NCBI RefSeq assembly: GCF_007676755.1
Contig: NZ_VEBK01000005.1
Location: 1-64,000 of the forward strand
DNA: 64,000 nt
Direction of reading: 5' to 3'
Source of the DNA: Bacillus sp. FJAT-22090
Lineage (GTDB): Bacteria > Bacillota > Bacilli > Bacillales_A > Planococcaceae
The translations under genes and the position numbers were made by a program. The notes below the pieces were generated by a model that did no database searches, had not been told where the DNA came from, and worked only from the letters and a program-made list of their open reading frames with translations. Positions 1 through 8,162 of the stretch are shown piece by piece. How positions within the stretch are numbered: the stretch's first letter is position 1; each line of letters starts with the position of its first letter.

Positions 1-88
1 GAAGGCTCATCACTCACCCCACGGAAAGCGTCCGCCCTGCAGCGGAAATCCTAGCGGTAACTTACTTAAGACACATTATCCCTATAGT
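1..88 (+). repeat. Right end of a dispersed composite repeat element (copy A)
   Basis: This non-coding stretch matches the outer arms of the elements near 19.7, 30.2 and 36.5 kb. It has the GCTCATCACTCACCCC segment, the GGAAAGCGTCCGCCCTGCAG segment, a CGGAAATCC arm, and the end TTAAGACACATTATCCC followed by TATAG. The copy is cut by the window edge, so its total length is unknown. No ORF is supported in it. Confidence 0.75.
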
Positions 89-118
89 ATGGCATTGCGA
101 TCATTCTAAAAATATTCC

Positions 119-631
119 CTATTCTTTTAACGATTTATAAAACTGGCCTTTTTCTACATACTCTCGAATAATCCGTGCTACGTCTTCCTTATCGGCATCA
201 TTAAGCTCTCGTACCACTTTAGCGGGATTTCCAAATGCAAGTGAATGAGGGGGAATTTTTTTCCCTGGAGGCACAAGGCTTCCTGCTCCAATAAATGCCC
301 CTTCTCCAATTTCAGCGCCATCTAAAATGATAGACCCCATACCGACAAGTGCACCTTTACGAACAGTGCAACCATGTAAAGTTACTTGGTGGCCAATTGT
401 TGCTTCATCTTCAATAATAAGTGGATTGTTTGGGCTTTGGTGAAGGCAGCTTAAATCCTGTATACTCACTCTTCGTCCAATAATCGTAGGAGCAACGTCC
501 CCTCTTATTACCGTATTGAACCAAATTGTAGACTCCGGACCGATTGTCACATCCCCTGTTATTGTGACATAATCAGCAATAAAAGCAGTTTCATCAATCG
601 ATGGAATTTTATCTTTATATGGATAAATCAA
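119..631 (-). CDS. ytoA: Gamma-carbonic-anhydrase-like hexapeptide-repeat protein (YtoA/YrdA family)
   Basis: A 170-residue left-handed beta-helix protein of the gamma carbonic anhydrase/YrdA family. The isoleucine-rich hexapeptide pattern ([31 protein letters not shown]) covers most of the chain. Histidines in SCLHQS, IGHQ and LHGC sit where the family binds zinc. Length agrees with B. subtilis YtoA. The start is TTG at 631 with a modest AAAGG upstream. It stands alone, divergent from the next gene, and a repeat element follows its stop. Family assignment is secure. Real carbonic anhydrase activity is inference, since many members are of unknown activity. Confidence 0.88.
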   Translation of the reverse strand: MIYPYKDKIPSIDETAFIADYVTITGDVTIGPESTIWFNTVIRGDVAPTIIGRRVSIQDLSCLHQSPNNPLIIEDEATIGHQVTLHGCTVRKGALVGMGSIILDGAEIGEGAFIGAGSLVPPGKKIPPHSLAFGNPAKVVRELNDADKEDVARIIREYVEKGQFYKSLKE

Positions 632-719
632 TTAATACACGCCTTTCGTAAAAATAGAATATAATTAATCGTATCAAATAAACTCGATTTAGGAAACACA
701 TTAGAAAGAGGTGATGTTC

Positions 720-1511
720 ATGTGGAAATGGGAAGCAGAGGAAAAACCAAAAGCAGTAATCGTCATCGTTCATAGCGCATATGAACACCATCGAAGATAT
801 GCTTGGTTAATCGAAAAATTAAGAAGCTCCAATTATCATATTGTGATGGGTGATTTACCTGGACATGGAGAATTAAAAAAAGCAAATGGATTGCATGATG
901 AATCTTTTGATTTGTATAAAGACTACATAAAGCAAGCCCTTCAAGTAGCAGTGACGTATGATCTTCCAATATTCCTAATGGGTCATGGGATGGGAGCGAC
1001 ATTATTAATGAGAGTTTTACGAAAACTAGAAATGGAATTCGCAGGAGTGATGTTAACATCACCGTGGCTACAATTAAAAAAGACTCCTTCTAAATGGACA
1101 AATGCATTAGCGAAATTATCTGTTCCACAAAAAATTAATCACGATATCCATTTAAATGAATTAACAAGAAATTATGAGGTATTTCAGCAATTCGCAGATG
1201 ATCCAACGTATCGCACACTTGTTTCAAATGATTGGTATAAAGAATTGCAAACGTTAATGAAAACTGTTGTACAATCGACAGAATCTATTCCAAATATTCC
1301 AGTATTGTTGATGACCGCGGAACGAGATAAGATTACTGATATAAAAGCAACTGCAAATTGGATTAAGAAACAAGAGCTTTCTGAATATCAATTTAAGGAA
1401 TGGAAGAATTGTTTTCATGATTTACACCAAGAGCCCGAAAGAGAAGAAGTTTTCGCATATTACCATTCCTTTATAAATAATGTGTTAAGATCTATTGGAT
1501 ATATTGTTTGA
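720..1511 (+). CDS. ytpA: YtpA-like alpha/beta hydrolase with Ser-to-Gly nucleophile change
   Basis: Alpha/beta-hydrolase of the lysophospholipase family to which B. subtilis YtpA (linked to bacilysocin synthesis) belongs. ATG 720 is preferred because AGAGGTG sits 6 nt upstream; an upstream in-frame GTG at 711 overlaps that site. VIVIVHSA begins the fold, MGDLPGHG is the usual loop, and the acid (AERDK) and histidine (NCFHDLH) regions are present. At the nucleophile elbow the chain reads GHGMGA instead of GHSMGG, so the serine is glycine at residue 90 (codon GGG 987-989). Either the protein has lost hydrolase activity or it does something else. No partner gene is evident. Confidence 0.82.
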   Translation: MWKWEAEEKPKAVIVIVHSAYEHHRRYAWLIEKLRSSNYHIVMGDLPGHGELKKANGLHDESFDLYKDYIKQALQVAVTYDLPIFLMGHGMGATLLMRVLRKLEMEFAGVMLTSPWLQLKKTPSKWTNALAKLSVPQKINHDIHLNELTRNYEVFQQFADDPTYRTLVSNDWYKELQTLMKTVVQSTESIPNIPVLLMTAERDKITDIKATANWIKKQELSEYQFKEWKNCFHDLHQEPEREEVFAYYHSFINNVLRSIGYIV

Positions 1512-1540
1512 TTACCATTTTATTTTCTTAAGTATGAAAG

Positions 1541-1574
1541 AATCCTCTATTCCTCAGGAATGAAGGATTTTTTT
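1541..1574 (+). terminator. Rho-independent terminator after the YtpA-like gene
   Basis: A hairpin with arms AATCCT and AGGATT, inner ATTCCT/AGGAAT pairing, and a run of T residues. It lies 30 nt after the stop and before the malic enzyme gene. Confidence 0.75.
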
Positions 1575-1621
1575 GTGATATAATTGTATGGTTGAAAAAG
1601 AGAGTTAAAAGGAGAAATAAC

Positions 1622-2941
1622 ATGCAAAACCAACATATTATTCGAAATATAATTGTAGAAACACCATCAAAGCCAGGTAACTTTGCGAAAGTTGCAACTG
1701 CTATTGGACTTGCAGAAGGAGATATTGGTGACATTACTACATTAAAAAGTGGTGCTTTGACGACTCTTCGAGATATTTCCATTACATGTAAATCGATTGA
1801 GCAATTAAATCAAGTTATTGCTAATATAGATGCGATAGAAAACGGTGTGAAAGTTCATGCGGTTACAGACGATGTACTCAATGCGCATGAAGGCGGTAAA
1901 ATCGCGATGAAGAGTAGATTAGATGTACGCTCACTTGGCGACTTGCAACGAATTTATACGCCAGGTGTTGCGAGTGTATGTATGGAGATTTTTAATCATC
2001 CGGAAAAAGCTAATTACTTCACATCGATTGGAAACTCTGTTGCGATAGTGACGGATGGTACAGCAATTTTAGGATTAGGCAATATCGGTCCAGTAGCAGG
2101 TATGCCTGTTATGGAAGGTAAATCTGTATTACTCGATCAATTTGTAGGACTTAGTGGAATACCGGTGTTATTGGATACAACTGATCCAGATGAAATAGTT
2201 GAAACGGTTAAACACATCCATAAAGGGTTCGGAGCGATTCTTTTAGAGGATATCGGTTCTCCTCACTGTTTTGAAATTGAAGAGCGTTTAAAGGCAGAGC
2301 TTAACATTCCAGTCATGCATGATGACCAACACGGGACAGCAGTAGTTGCGTTGGCAGCTATATTATCTGCGTGCAAGTCTACGAAAGTAGATGTGAAAAA
2401 CGCGAAGATTGGTCAAATTGGTCTTGGTGCCGCTGGACTTGCGATTTGCCGTATGTTAATGGCATATGGTGCAGAAGACGTTTATGGGTTGGATCGTCAA
2501 GAAGAAGCACAAAATCGTTTGCTTAAGTATGGTGGGAAAACAATTGCATCATTAGAGGAAATGATGGAAACATGTGATATTATTGTCGCGACAACTGGAG
2601 TATCCGGCCTGATCAAACAGGAAATGGTTCGTCCGGGACAAATCATTTTAGCGCTTTCCAATCCTAATCCGGAAATTCTTCCAGCCGAGGCAATTGCAGC
2701 GGGAGCAGCTTTTGCGGCAGATGGACGTTCGGTAAACAATGTAATCGGCTTCCCGGGAATTTTCAAAGGGGCATTAGATGCAGGTGCAAAAGAAATTACC
2801 TATTCGATGTTAATTGCTGCAGCTCAAGCAATCGTCAGTCACACAAAACCTGGTGAATTGATACCAAATCCACTAGATCCAACTGTGCATCATTTAGTAG
2901 CCAGAGCAGTAGAAGAAGCGGCTAATAGTGAGATGAATTAA
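1622..2941 (+). CDS. ytsJ: ACT-domain malic enzyme (oxidative decarboxylation of malate)
   Basis: Malate to pyruvate plus CO2 with reduction of NAD(P). The 439 residues comprise an N-terminal ACT domain (about residues 5-75, starting [19 protein letters not shown]), then the malic enzyme catalytic region ([41 protein letters not shown]), then a Rossmann nucleotide fold ([12 protein letters not shown]). The start is ATG 1622 with AAAGGAG upstream; a TTG at 1592 also opens the frame but has no ribosome site. The ACT domain implies allosteric control by a small ligand, which is inference. B. subtilis YtsJ prefers NADP; cofactor choice here is not decided by sequence alone. Confidence 0.93.
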   Translation: MQNQHIIRNIIVETPSKPGNFAKVATAIGLAEGDIGDITTLKSGALTTLRDISITCKSIEQLNQVIANIDAIENGVKVHAVTDDVLNAHEGGKIAMKSRLDVRSLGDLQRIYTPGVASVCMEIFNHPEKANYFTSIGNSVAIVTDGTAILGLGNIGPVAGMPVMEGKSVLLDQFVGLSGIPVLLDTTDPDEIVETVKHIHKGFGAILLEDIGSPHCFEIEERLKAELNIPVMHDDQHGTAVVALAAILSACKSTKVDVKNAKIGQIGLGAAGLAICRMLMAYGAEDVYGLDRQEEAQNRLLKYGGKTIASLEEMMETCDIIVATTGVSGLIKQEMVRPGQIILALSNPNPEILPAEAIAAGAAFAADGRSVNNVIGFPGIFKGALDAGAKEITYSMLIAAAQAIVSHTKPGELIPNPLDPTVHHLVARAVEEAANSEMN

Positions 2942-2947
2942 TAAGTA

Positions 2948-2985
2948 AAAGAAGATTTTGGCTAAGACGCCGAAATCTTCTTTTT
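2948..2985. terminator. Bidirectional terminator between ytsJ and bpsB
   Basis: Arms AAGAAGATTTTGGC and GCCGAAATCTTCTT with an A-run on one side and a T-run on the other. The structure can stop both convergent genes, and it overlaps the stop codon of bpsB. Confidence 0.85.
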
Positions 2986-3504
2986 AAATTCTTCGTTATA
3001 GTCAGTAGCTTCCATCAGTGCTTTTTCTTCTAATGGAATTCGAACGGAAAGCATGGCTAGATTTAAAAGAGTAAAACCAATCGCTGTGAAATACGCTTGG
3101 AACATAAGTGGCAACAGGGCTATTTCAATACAAACGACCACATAATTGGGATGTCTAATAAAAAGGTACGGCCCTGTTTTTACTACATTGGCGCCAGGTA
3201 AAATGATAATCTTTGTATTCCAAAAAGTACCTAAGGAAGTTAAACACCAAATACGCAAACCTTGCACAAATAAAAAGATTAATATAAACAACGGAAACAA
3301 TGGAGAAATACTTCGATCAAAAAACAATACTTCAGCGATTAAACAAACAAAAAAACTAATATGAAGCGCAACCATATAAGGATAATGGGAAGCCCCCACT
3401 TCATAAGCACCTTGTGCAAGCATTTTCTTTTCATTTCGTTTAGCGATAAATACTTCGGTAATCCGTTGAATAATAACTAGCGATATAAAAATGAAAAAGA
3501 ACAT
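2962..3504 (-). CDS. bpsB: Isoprenylcysteine carboxyl methyltransferase family protein (alkylpyrone O-methyltransferase type)
   Basis: A 180-residue membrane protein of the ICMT family. It has several hydrophobic segments and the C-terminal signature GPYLFIRHPNYVVVCIE, where the RHPNY core contributes to S-adenosylmethionine binding. Its start at 3504 lies one base after the stop of the type III polyketide synthase gene, and its GGGGGG ribosome site lies inside that gene's last codons, so the two are translationally linked. In B. subtilis the same pair, BpsA and BpsB, makes alkylpyrones and methylates them. That role here follows from family and context. Confidence 0.87.
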   Translation of the reverse strand: MFFFIFISLVIIQRITEVFIAKRNEKKMLAQGAYEVGASHYPYMVALHISFFVCLIAEVLFFDRSISPLFPLFILIFLFVQGLRIWCLTSLGTFWNTKIIILPGANVVKTGPYLFIRHPNYVVVCIEIALLPLMFQAYFTAIGFTLLNLAMLSVRIPLEEKALMEATDYNEEFKKKISAS

Positions 3505-3505
3505 G

Positions 3506-4588
3506 CTAATCCCCCCAATTTAGTAAAACTGCTTCACCACAAAATCCAGGACCAAGTGCTACGAGTAATCCAATGTCGTTTTTATTGTTTTCTTTTAGCA
3601 TAAATTGCTCCAATACGTACAGGACGGTAGGAGAGGACATATTACCATGGTTTCTTAATACTTCTCGAGATATTTCCGTCTGGTCTTGTTTTAGCTGTAG
3701 TGTGTTTTCGTAAGCTTCAAGAACTTTTTTTCCACCAGGATGGGCAACAAAATGGTCAAGCTGCTCTTTTGTAAGTCGTTGTTCTGTTAAAAATTCATCG
3801 ATGAAAGGACCTAACCAGCTCGAAATAATAGAAGGGATACTTTTTGAGAATACTACATGCAATCCATTGTTTTTTATATCCCAACCCATCACATTTTCTG
3901 AATCGGGCATCCATTTAGAGGCAGTATCGATAATATGAGGAGTAGAAACCTTCGATTCCATATCAACCTCATCCCCACATACTAATACACAGGCCACCCC
4001 ATCTGCAAAAAGAGAAGCGCCGATCAAATTGCTTTTCGAAAAATCATTCGGTTGAAAAGTAAGGCTACAAAGCTCCACGCAAACAACAAGCACTTTTTCT
4101 GTAGGATGTGCTTTGCAATAATCGAAAGCCCGGCTAATCCCAGCAGCACCTCCAGCACATCCCAATCCCCAAATGGGAATTCGTTTCATGCGATCAGAAA
4201 AAGGGAGATGGTTCATTACGCGTGCATCAATACTTGGTGTTGATATCCCAGTGCTGCTAACAAATATAATTGCATCTATTTCGTCTGGTCGAATTGTATT
4301 TTGTAGAAAAAAGCTATTTTGCAAGCATGCTTGAATCGCTTCTACACTATATTTTGTGGCCAACTCTATATACAGATCATTGCGTTCTTCAAAGGTATGT
4401 TCGGTTTGATGCCATTCTAAAGGCACACAAAAATGACGAGTGTCAATATCGCCATTTTCAAACACCTTTAATAATCGTTCAAGCTGTGCAATTTTATCTT
4501 TAAATAGTTCTTTTGTAAGCTGTTCAATATTGGATTGTTCTAACGTATATGGTGGCTTATATGTACTAATAGAGGCAATTTTAGGCAT
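3506..4588 (-). CDS. bpsA: Type III polyketide synthase (BpsA-like, chalcone synthase superfamily)
   Basis: Condenses acyl-CoA starters with malonyl-CoA to alkylpyrones or resorcinols in the known family. The 360 residues contain the catalytic triad regions: cysteine in GLGCAGGAAG, histidine in VAHPGGKKV and asparagine in NHGNMSSP. The C-terminal LGPGFCGE loop is also present. ATG 4588 is chosen because AAAGGAG lies just upstream; an in-frame GTG-type extension to 4621 lacks a site. It forms a two-gene operon with the methyltransferase immediately downstream. Starter length and product cannot be read from the sequence. Confidence 0.93.
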   Translation of the reverse strand: MPKIASISTYKPPYTLEQSNIEQLTKELFKDKIAQLERLLKVFENGDIDTRHFCVPLEWHQTEHTFEERNDLYIELATKYSVEAIQACLQNSFFLQNTIRPDEIDAIIFVSSTGISTPSIDARVMNHLPFSDRMKRIPIWGLGCAGGAAGISRAFDYCKAHPTEKVLVVCVELCSLTFQPNDFSKSNLIGASLFADGVACVLVCGDEVDMESKVSTPHIIDTASKWMPDSENVMGWDIKNNGLHVVFSKSIPSIISSWLGPFIDEFLTEQRLTKEQLDHFVAHPGGKKVLEAYENTLQLKQDQTEISREVLRNHGNMSSPTVLYVLEQFMLKENNKNDIGLLVALGPGFCGEAVLLNWGD

Positions 4589-4811
4589 GGAGATTCTCCT
4601 TTTTATAAGTACTTTACCCATATTTTCATCAGATATGCTTAAAGATGAACGAAGAGTTACTAAAAAAGAATTATAAATCCATCAAAATCGTATAATTTTC
4701 TGAAAACTATATAAATAGTGATTATAGAGTTGTGTATAATATCCTCAGGAAAGATAATCAAAATACTAATGATTTAGGTATCTTTATAGGTCTAATGTTT
4801 GGAGGGGGAAC

Positions 4812-5201
4812 ATGAAAAAATTAATTTTACTTTTTTCCATATTAGTGTTATTGACTGCATGCAACAACACCTATGAGGGTATAAGTTTACGAGATATTAT
4901 AGACACTTTTGAAGATAATGGAATAAAATTAGAAAAAGCTAAAAAAAGTGATGACGAAACCTTTGGGATGAAATTGAATGGAGTAAAACCTTCTACTTAC
5001 TCTTTAAATAAGGAAGACTTCTTTATTTACATTTTTAAAGATATTGAAGATAGAGAAAAAGGAGGGGAATATTTTTATAATTCAACAGCATCCAAAAACA
5101 CTCTGAATTTTGATAAAATAGAAAGAGAAAATATATTGATTTTTCATGTTTATGATACTAAATCTGATATTGATTTGAATAAAATATTTGATAATTTTTA
5201 A
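4812..5201 (+). CDS. Small lipoprotein of unknown function
   Basis: 129 residues starting with a lipoprotein signal: MKK, a hydrophobic stretch, and lipobox LLTAC with the lipidated cysteine at about residue 17. The start has an excellent site (GGAGGGGG). The mature part is rich in Lys, Asp and Glu, has no cysteine after the lipobox, and I recognise no domain. It is a single-gene unit with TATAAT at 4734-4739 upstream and a long hairpin terminator after it. The gene is more AT-rich than its neighbours, which is compatible with recent acquisition but not proof. Confidence 0.8.
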   Translation: MKKLILLFSILVLLTACNNTYEGISLRDIIDTFEDNGIKLEKAKKSDDETFGMKLNGVKPSTYSLNKEDFFIYIFKDIEDREKGGEYFYNSTASKNTLNFDKIERENILIFHVYDTKSDIDLNKIFDNF

Positions 5202-5204
5202 GTG

Positions 5205-5260
5205 AAAGGTACTAGGAAGCATTGCTATTTAGAATAGCTTGACTTCCTAGCACCTTTTTT
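5205..5260. terminator. Long hairpin terminator between the lipoprotein gene and ytqB
   Basis: Arms AAAGGTACTAGGAAG and CTTCCTAGCACCTTTTTT, with an inner GCTATT/AATAGC pairing. The T-run lies on the plus strand. It can serve both convergent genes. Confidence 0.8.
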
Positions 5261-5266
5261 AGTGAG

Positions 5267-5836
5267 TTATTCGGACTTCATTTTTTCAATTGCGATAATA
5301 AAAGGTGGGTTATTTTGTTGATTTAAAAATTGATAGGATAGCACATGGGCGTACGATTGTGGTAATTGCTGTACAAAAGAAAGTAATGCATCTTTTTCCT
5401 CTTTACCACCTTCATGTCCATAGTAAACTACTAAAATGATTAATCCTCCAACCTTTAGTAAGTGTAATAAGGATTCAATAGCTTTAATCGTTGAAGCTCC
5501 TCTTGTCACTATTTCGTGGTCGCTGCCGGGTAAGTATCCTAAATTAAAAATGGCGGCAGCTACTTCTCCAGACACATATTTCGCGACATTTTCATGACCA
5601 TCATGAATTAGTGATACATGCCCGATCAAACCCGCTTGCTCCAACTTGTCCGAGGTGGACTGAATAGCTTCTTGTTGCACGTCAAAAGCGTATACATGTC
5701 CACTTACTCCTACTAAATTTTCCAGAAATAATGTATCATGCCCATTTCCAGCGGTTGCATCGACTACTATATCACCGGGTTTAATGACGCTCGCTAATAA
5801 TTCTTTTGCAAATGGGAGGACCCTTTTTAATCTCAT
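5267..5836 (-). CDS. ytqB: Class I SAM-dependent methyltransferase YtqB
   Basis: 189 residues. A Rossmann methyltransferase core is visible: motif I is VDATAGNGHDTLFLE, the acidic second strand is VYAFDVQ, and FNLGYLPGSDH contains the NLGYLPG loop typical of the YtqB rRNA-methyltransferase-like family. The start ATG 5836 overlaps the stop of the radical SAM gene by four bases (ATGA), so the two are translationally coupled as in B. subtilis ytqA-ytqB. The RNA substrate is inferred from the family name only. Confidence 0.9.
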   Translation of the reverse strand: MRLKRVLPFAKELLASVIKPGDIVVDATAGNGHDTLFLENLVGVSGHVYAFDVQQEAIQSTSDKLEQAGLIGHVSLIHDGHENVAKYVSGEVAAAIFNLGYLPGSDHEIVTRGASTIKAIESLLHLLKVGGLIILVVYYGHEGGKEEKDALLSFVQQLPQSYAHVLSYQFLNQQNNPPFIIAIEKMKSE

Positions 5837-6792
5837 TTTAAAACACCATTCTTTTCATAAAGTTTTCCTTGGAAGCTTTCCCGTTTTGCAAGCTCCGCAT
5901 CTATTCCATTCAGAACGTCCCATTTATTGACACTCCACATAGGGCCGATCATTAAATCAATTGGTCCATCACCTGTAATACGTTGAACAATCATTTCGGG
6001 CGGAATCACTTCCAATTGATCAGCAACGAGCTCAATATACGCATCTCGTTCCATAAATTCTAGCTTTCCTTTTTCGTATTGCTTCACCATAGGGGTGCCT
6101 TTTAATAAATGAAGCAAATGGATTTTAATTCCTTGTACATCTAATTTGGCAACTTCACGAGCCGTTTCCATCATCATTTCTCGGTTCTCTAAAGGGAGAC
6201 CATTAATAATATGCGTACAAATCCGAATGCCATGTTTTCGTAATTTGTTTACCCCTTCGATATACGTAGGGTAATCATGTGCACGATTTACAAGGTTGGC
6301 AGTGCGTTCATGAACAGTTTGCAGCCCTAATTCTACCCATAAAAAAGTCCGTTCATTGAGCTCTGCTAAATATTCGACAACATCATCTGGTAAACAATCT
6401 GGTCTCGTCGCAATCGAAAGTCCCACGACTCCTTCAAGTGATAATGCCGCTTCGAATTTTTCTTTTAGTACTGATAGGGGGGCATGTGTATTTGTATAGG
6501 CTTGAAAATAGGCAATATATTTTCCTGTTTTCCATTTTTCATGCATTTTCGATTTAATTTTTTCAAATTGAAGAGGAATCGGATCGACTTTATCCCCCGC
6601 AAAATCTCCACTCCCAGCAACGCTACAAAAGGTACAGCCTCCGTAAGCAACAGTGCCGTCTCTATTAGGGCAGTCAAAGCCTGCATCTAGCGCAACCTTG
6701 AAAATCTTTTGATCAAATATATCTCGTAGATAGCGATTCCATGTATAATACCTTTTTCCATCAGAAGGAAAAGGAAAGTTATTTTCATTCAT
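5833..6792 (-). CDS. ytqA: Radical SAM protein YtqA (TIGR01212-type)
   Basis: 319 residues. The cluster motif here is CPNRDGTVAYGGCTFC, with three cysteines arranged as in the YhcC/YtqA radical SAM family. ATRPDCLPDDV and LWVELGLQT are typical later strands of the barrel. The start at 6792 has AAGGAGTG upstream. It is the first gene of a two-gene unit with ytqB. The reaction is not established for the family as far as I know, though pairing with a methyltransferase suggests an RNA modification role (inference). Confidence 0.9.
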   Translation of the reverse strand: MNENNFPFPSDGKRYYTWNRYLRDIFDQKIFKVALDAGFDCPNRDGTVAYGGCTFCSVAGSGDFAGDKVDPIPLQFEKIKSKMHEKWKTGKYIAYFQAYTNTHAPLSVLKEKFEAALSLEGVVGLSIATRPDCLPDDVVEYLAELNERTFLWVELGLQTVHERTANLVNRAHDYPTYIEGVNKLRKHGIRICTHIINGLPLENREMMMETAREVAKLDVQGIKIHLLHLLKGTPMVKQYEKGKLEFMERDAYIELVADQLEVIPPEMIVQRITGDGPIDLMIGPMWSVNKWDVLNGIDAELAKRESFQGKLYEKNGVLK

Positions 6793-6904
6793 CTAATTTC
6801 ACTCCTTAACCTCCTTATTTTATCATGCCTTTGCACCTATCTTGAAGTGACATTAAAAAAAGAATACAATAGTTTGAGTGTACATAGAAATGAGGTGGCG
6901 AATT

Positions 6905-8080
6905 ATGCCGAAAGCTGTATGGCTTTTAATAATAGGAATGTTTATCAATACAATGGGGAACTCGTTTTTATGGCCTTTACACACGATATATATGCACGAA
7001 CATCTAGGACAGTCATTGACGATGGCAGGTTTCGTTTTGATGATCAATGCTGGGGCTGGGGTAATAGGAAACTTACTTGGGGGCTATTTGTTTGATCGTA
7101 TTGGCGGCTATAAATCGATTATGCTAGGAATTATCTTGTCGATGGTTGCTTTAGGATTATTAACTATTTGGCATGGTTGGCCTGAATATATATGGTTTGT
7201 TGCAATTTTAGGATTCAGCGGGGGAATTATTTTCCCAAGTATGTATGCAATGGTCGGAAGTGTTTGGCCTGAAGGCGGAAGAAAAGCATTCAATGCAATT
7301 TATTTGGCACAAAATGTTGGAGTAGCAATCGGTCCGGCGATTGCGGGACTTGTTGCGGAAAATAATATTAATAACATCTTTTTAGCTAATTTACTAACAT
7401 ATATTTTATTTTTAGCGATTGCGGGAATCTATTATCGCAAACTTGTTGTTTCCTCCAACAGACACGCATCAGTGTTGAATGAAAAAAAGAAAATTGTACA
7501 AAAAGCACCTTTCTATGCAATGATGATCGTGACAATCGGATATATGTTAACGTGGATTGTATATGTACAATGGACCTCTACTATTTCCACGCATGTGTTG
7601 GAATTAGGGATATCGTTAAAGCAATATAGTTTGCTATGGACGATAAATGGTGGGCTTATTTTAGTTGCCCAACCACTTATCAAGCCTATTATCAATCGTT
7701 TGGAGCATAAAATAAAAGCGCAGCTGATTGTTGGGATTGTCATTTTCATGGGCTCCTTCGTCGTAGTTGCATTGGCAGAAAGCTATGCTATGTTCATCAC
7801 TGCAATGGTCATATTAACGATTGGGGAAATGTTTGTCTGGCCTGCAGTACCGACGCTTGCTGACCAGCTAGCACCAAAAGGCAGAGAAGGTTTCTATCAA
7901 GGAATTGTCAACAGCATGGCGACGGTAGGAAGAATGATTGGACCATTTATAGGTGGTATTTTAGTAGAAGCATATGGAACCCCGGCAATGATTCTAATAC
8001 TCACAAGTTTGATGGTCTTCGCGATTATTACAAGCTTGCTATATGATTTACCACTTAAAAAGCAGAAAAACACCGTTTGA
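6905..8080 (+). CDS. yttB: MFS transporter (YttB-like)
   Basis: 391 residues with about twelve hydrophobic segments. GNLLGGYLFDRIGGYKS is the major-facilitator loop 2-3 signature, and a second-half copy occurs at GRMIGPFIGGILVEAYG. ATG 6905 is favoured because AGGTGG lies 6 nt upstream, while the in-frame ATG at 6890 overlaps that site. Substrate unknown; B. subtilis YttB is also an uncharacterised MFS protein. It stands as a single gene followed by its own terminator. Confidence 0.88.
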   Translation: MPKAVWLLIIGMFINTMGNSFLWPLHTIYMHEHLGQSLTMAGFVLMINAGAGVIGNLLGGYLFDRIGGYKSIMLGIILSMVALGLLTIWHGWPEYIWFVAILGFSGGIIFPSMYAMVGSVWPEGGRKAFNAIYLAQNVGVAIGPAIAGLVAENNINNIFLANLLTYILFLAIAGIYYRKLVVSSNRHASVLNEKKKIVQKAPFYAMMIVTIGYMLTWIVYVQWTSTISTHVLELGISLKQYSLLWTINGGLILVAQPLIKPIINRLEHKIKAQLIVGIVIFMGSFVVVALAESYAMFITAMVILTIGEMFVWPAVPTLADQLAPKGREGFYQGIVNSMATVGRMIGPFIGGILVEAYGTPAMILILTSLMVFAIITSLLYDLPLKKQKNTV

Positions 8081-8102
8081 TGAAATTCAAACGGTGTTTT
8101 TT
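8066..8102 (+). terminator. Terminator after yttB
   Basis: Arms AAACACCGTTTGA and TCAAACGGTGTTT with a T-run. The ascending arm covers the last codons of yttB. Confidence 0.88.
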
Positions 8103-8162
8103 AAAAATGAAATTGATTAATATGCTAATCTTTGAGAAAATTTTCCCAAAGGGGAGATTGGT

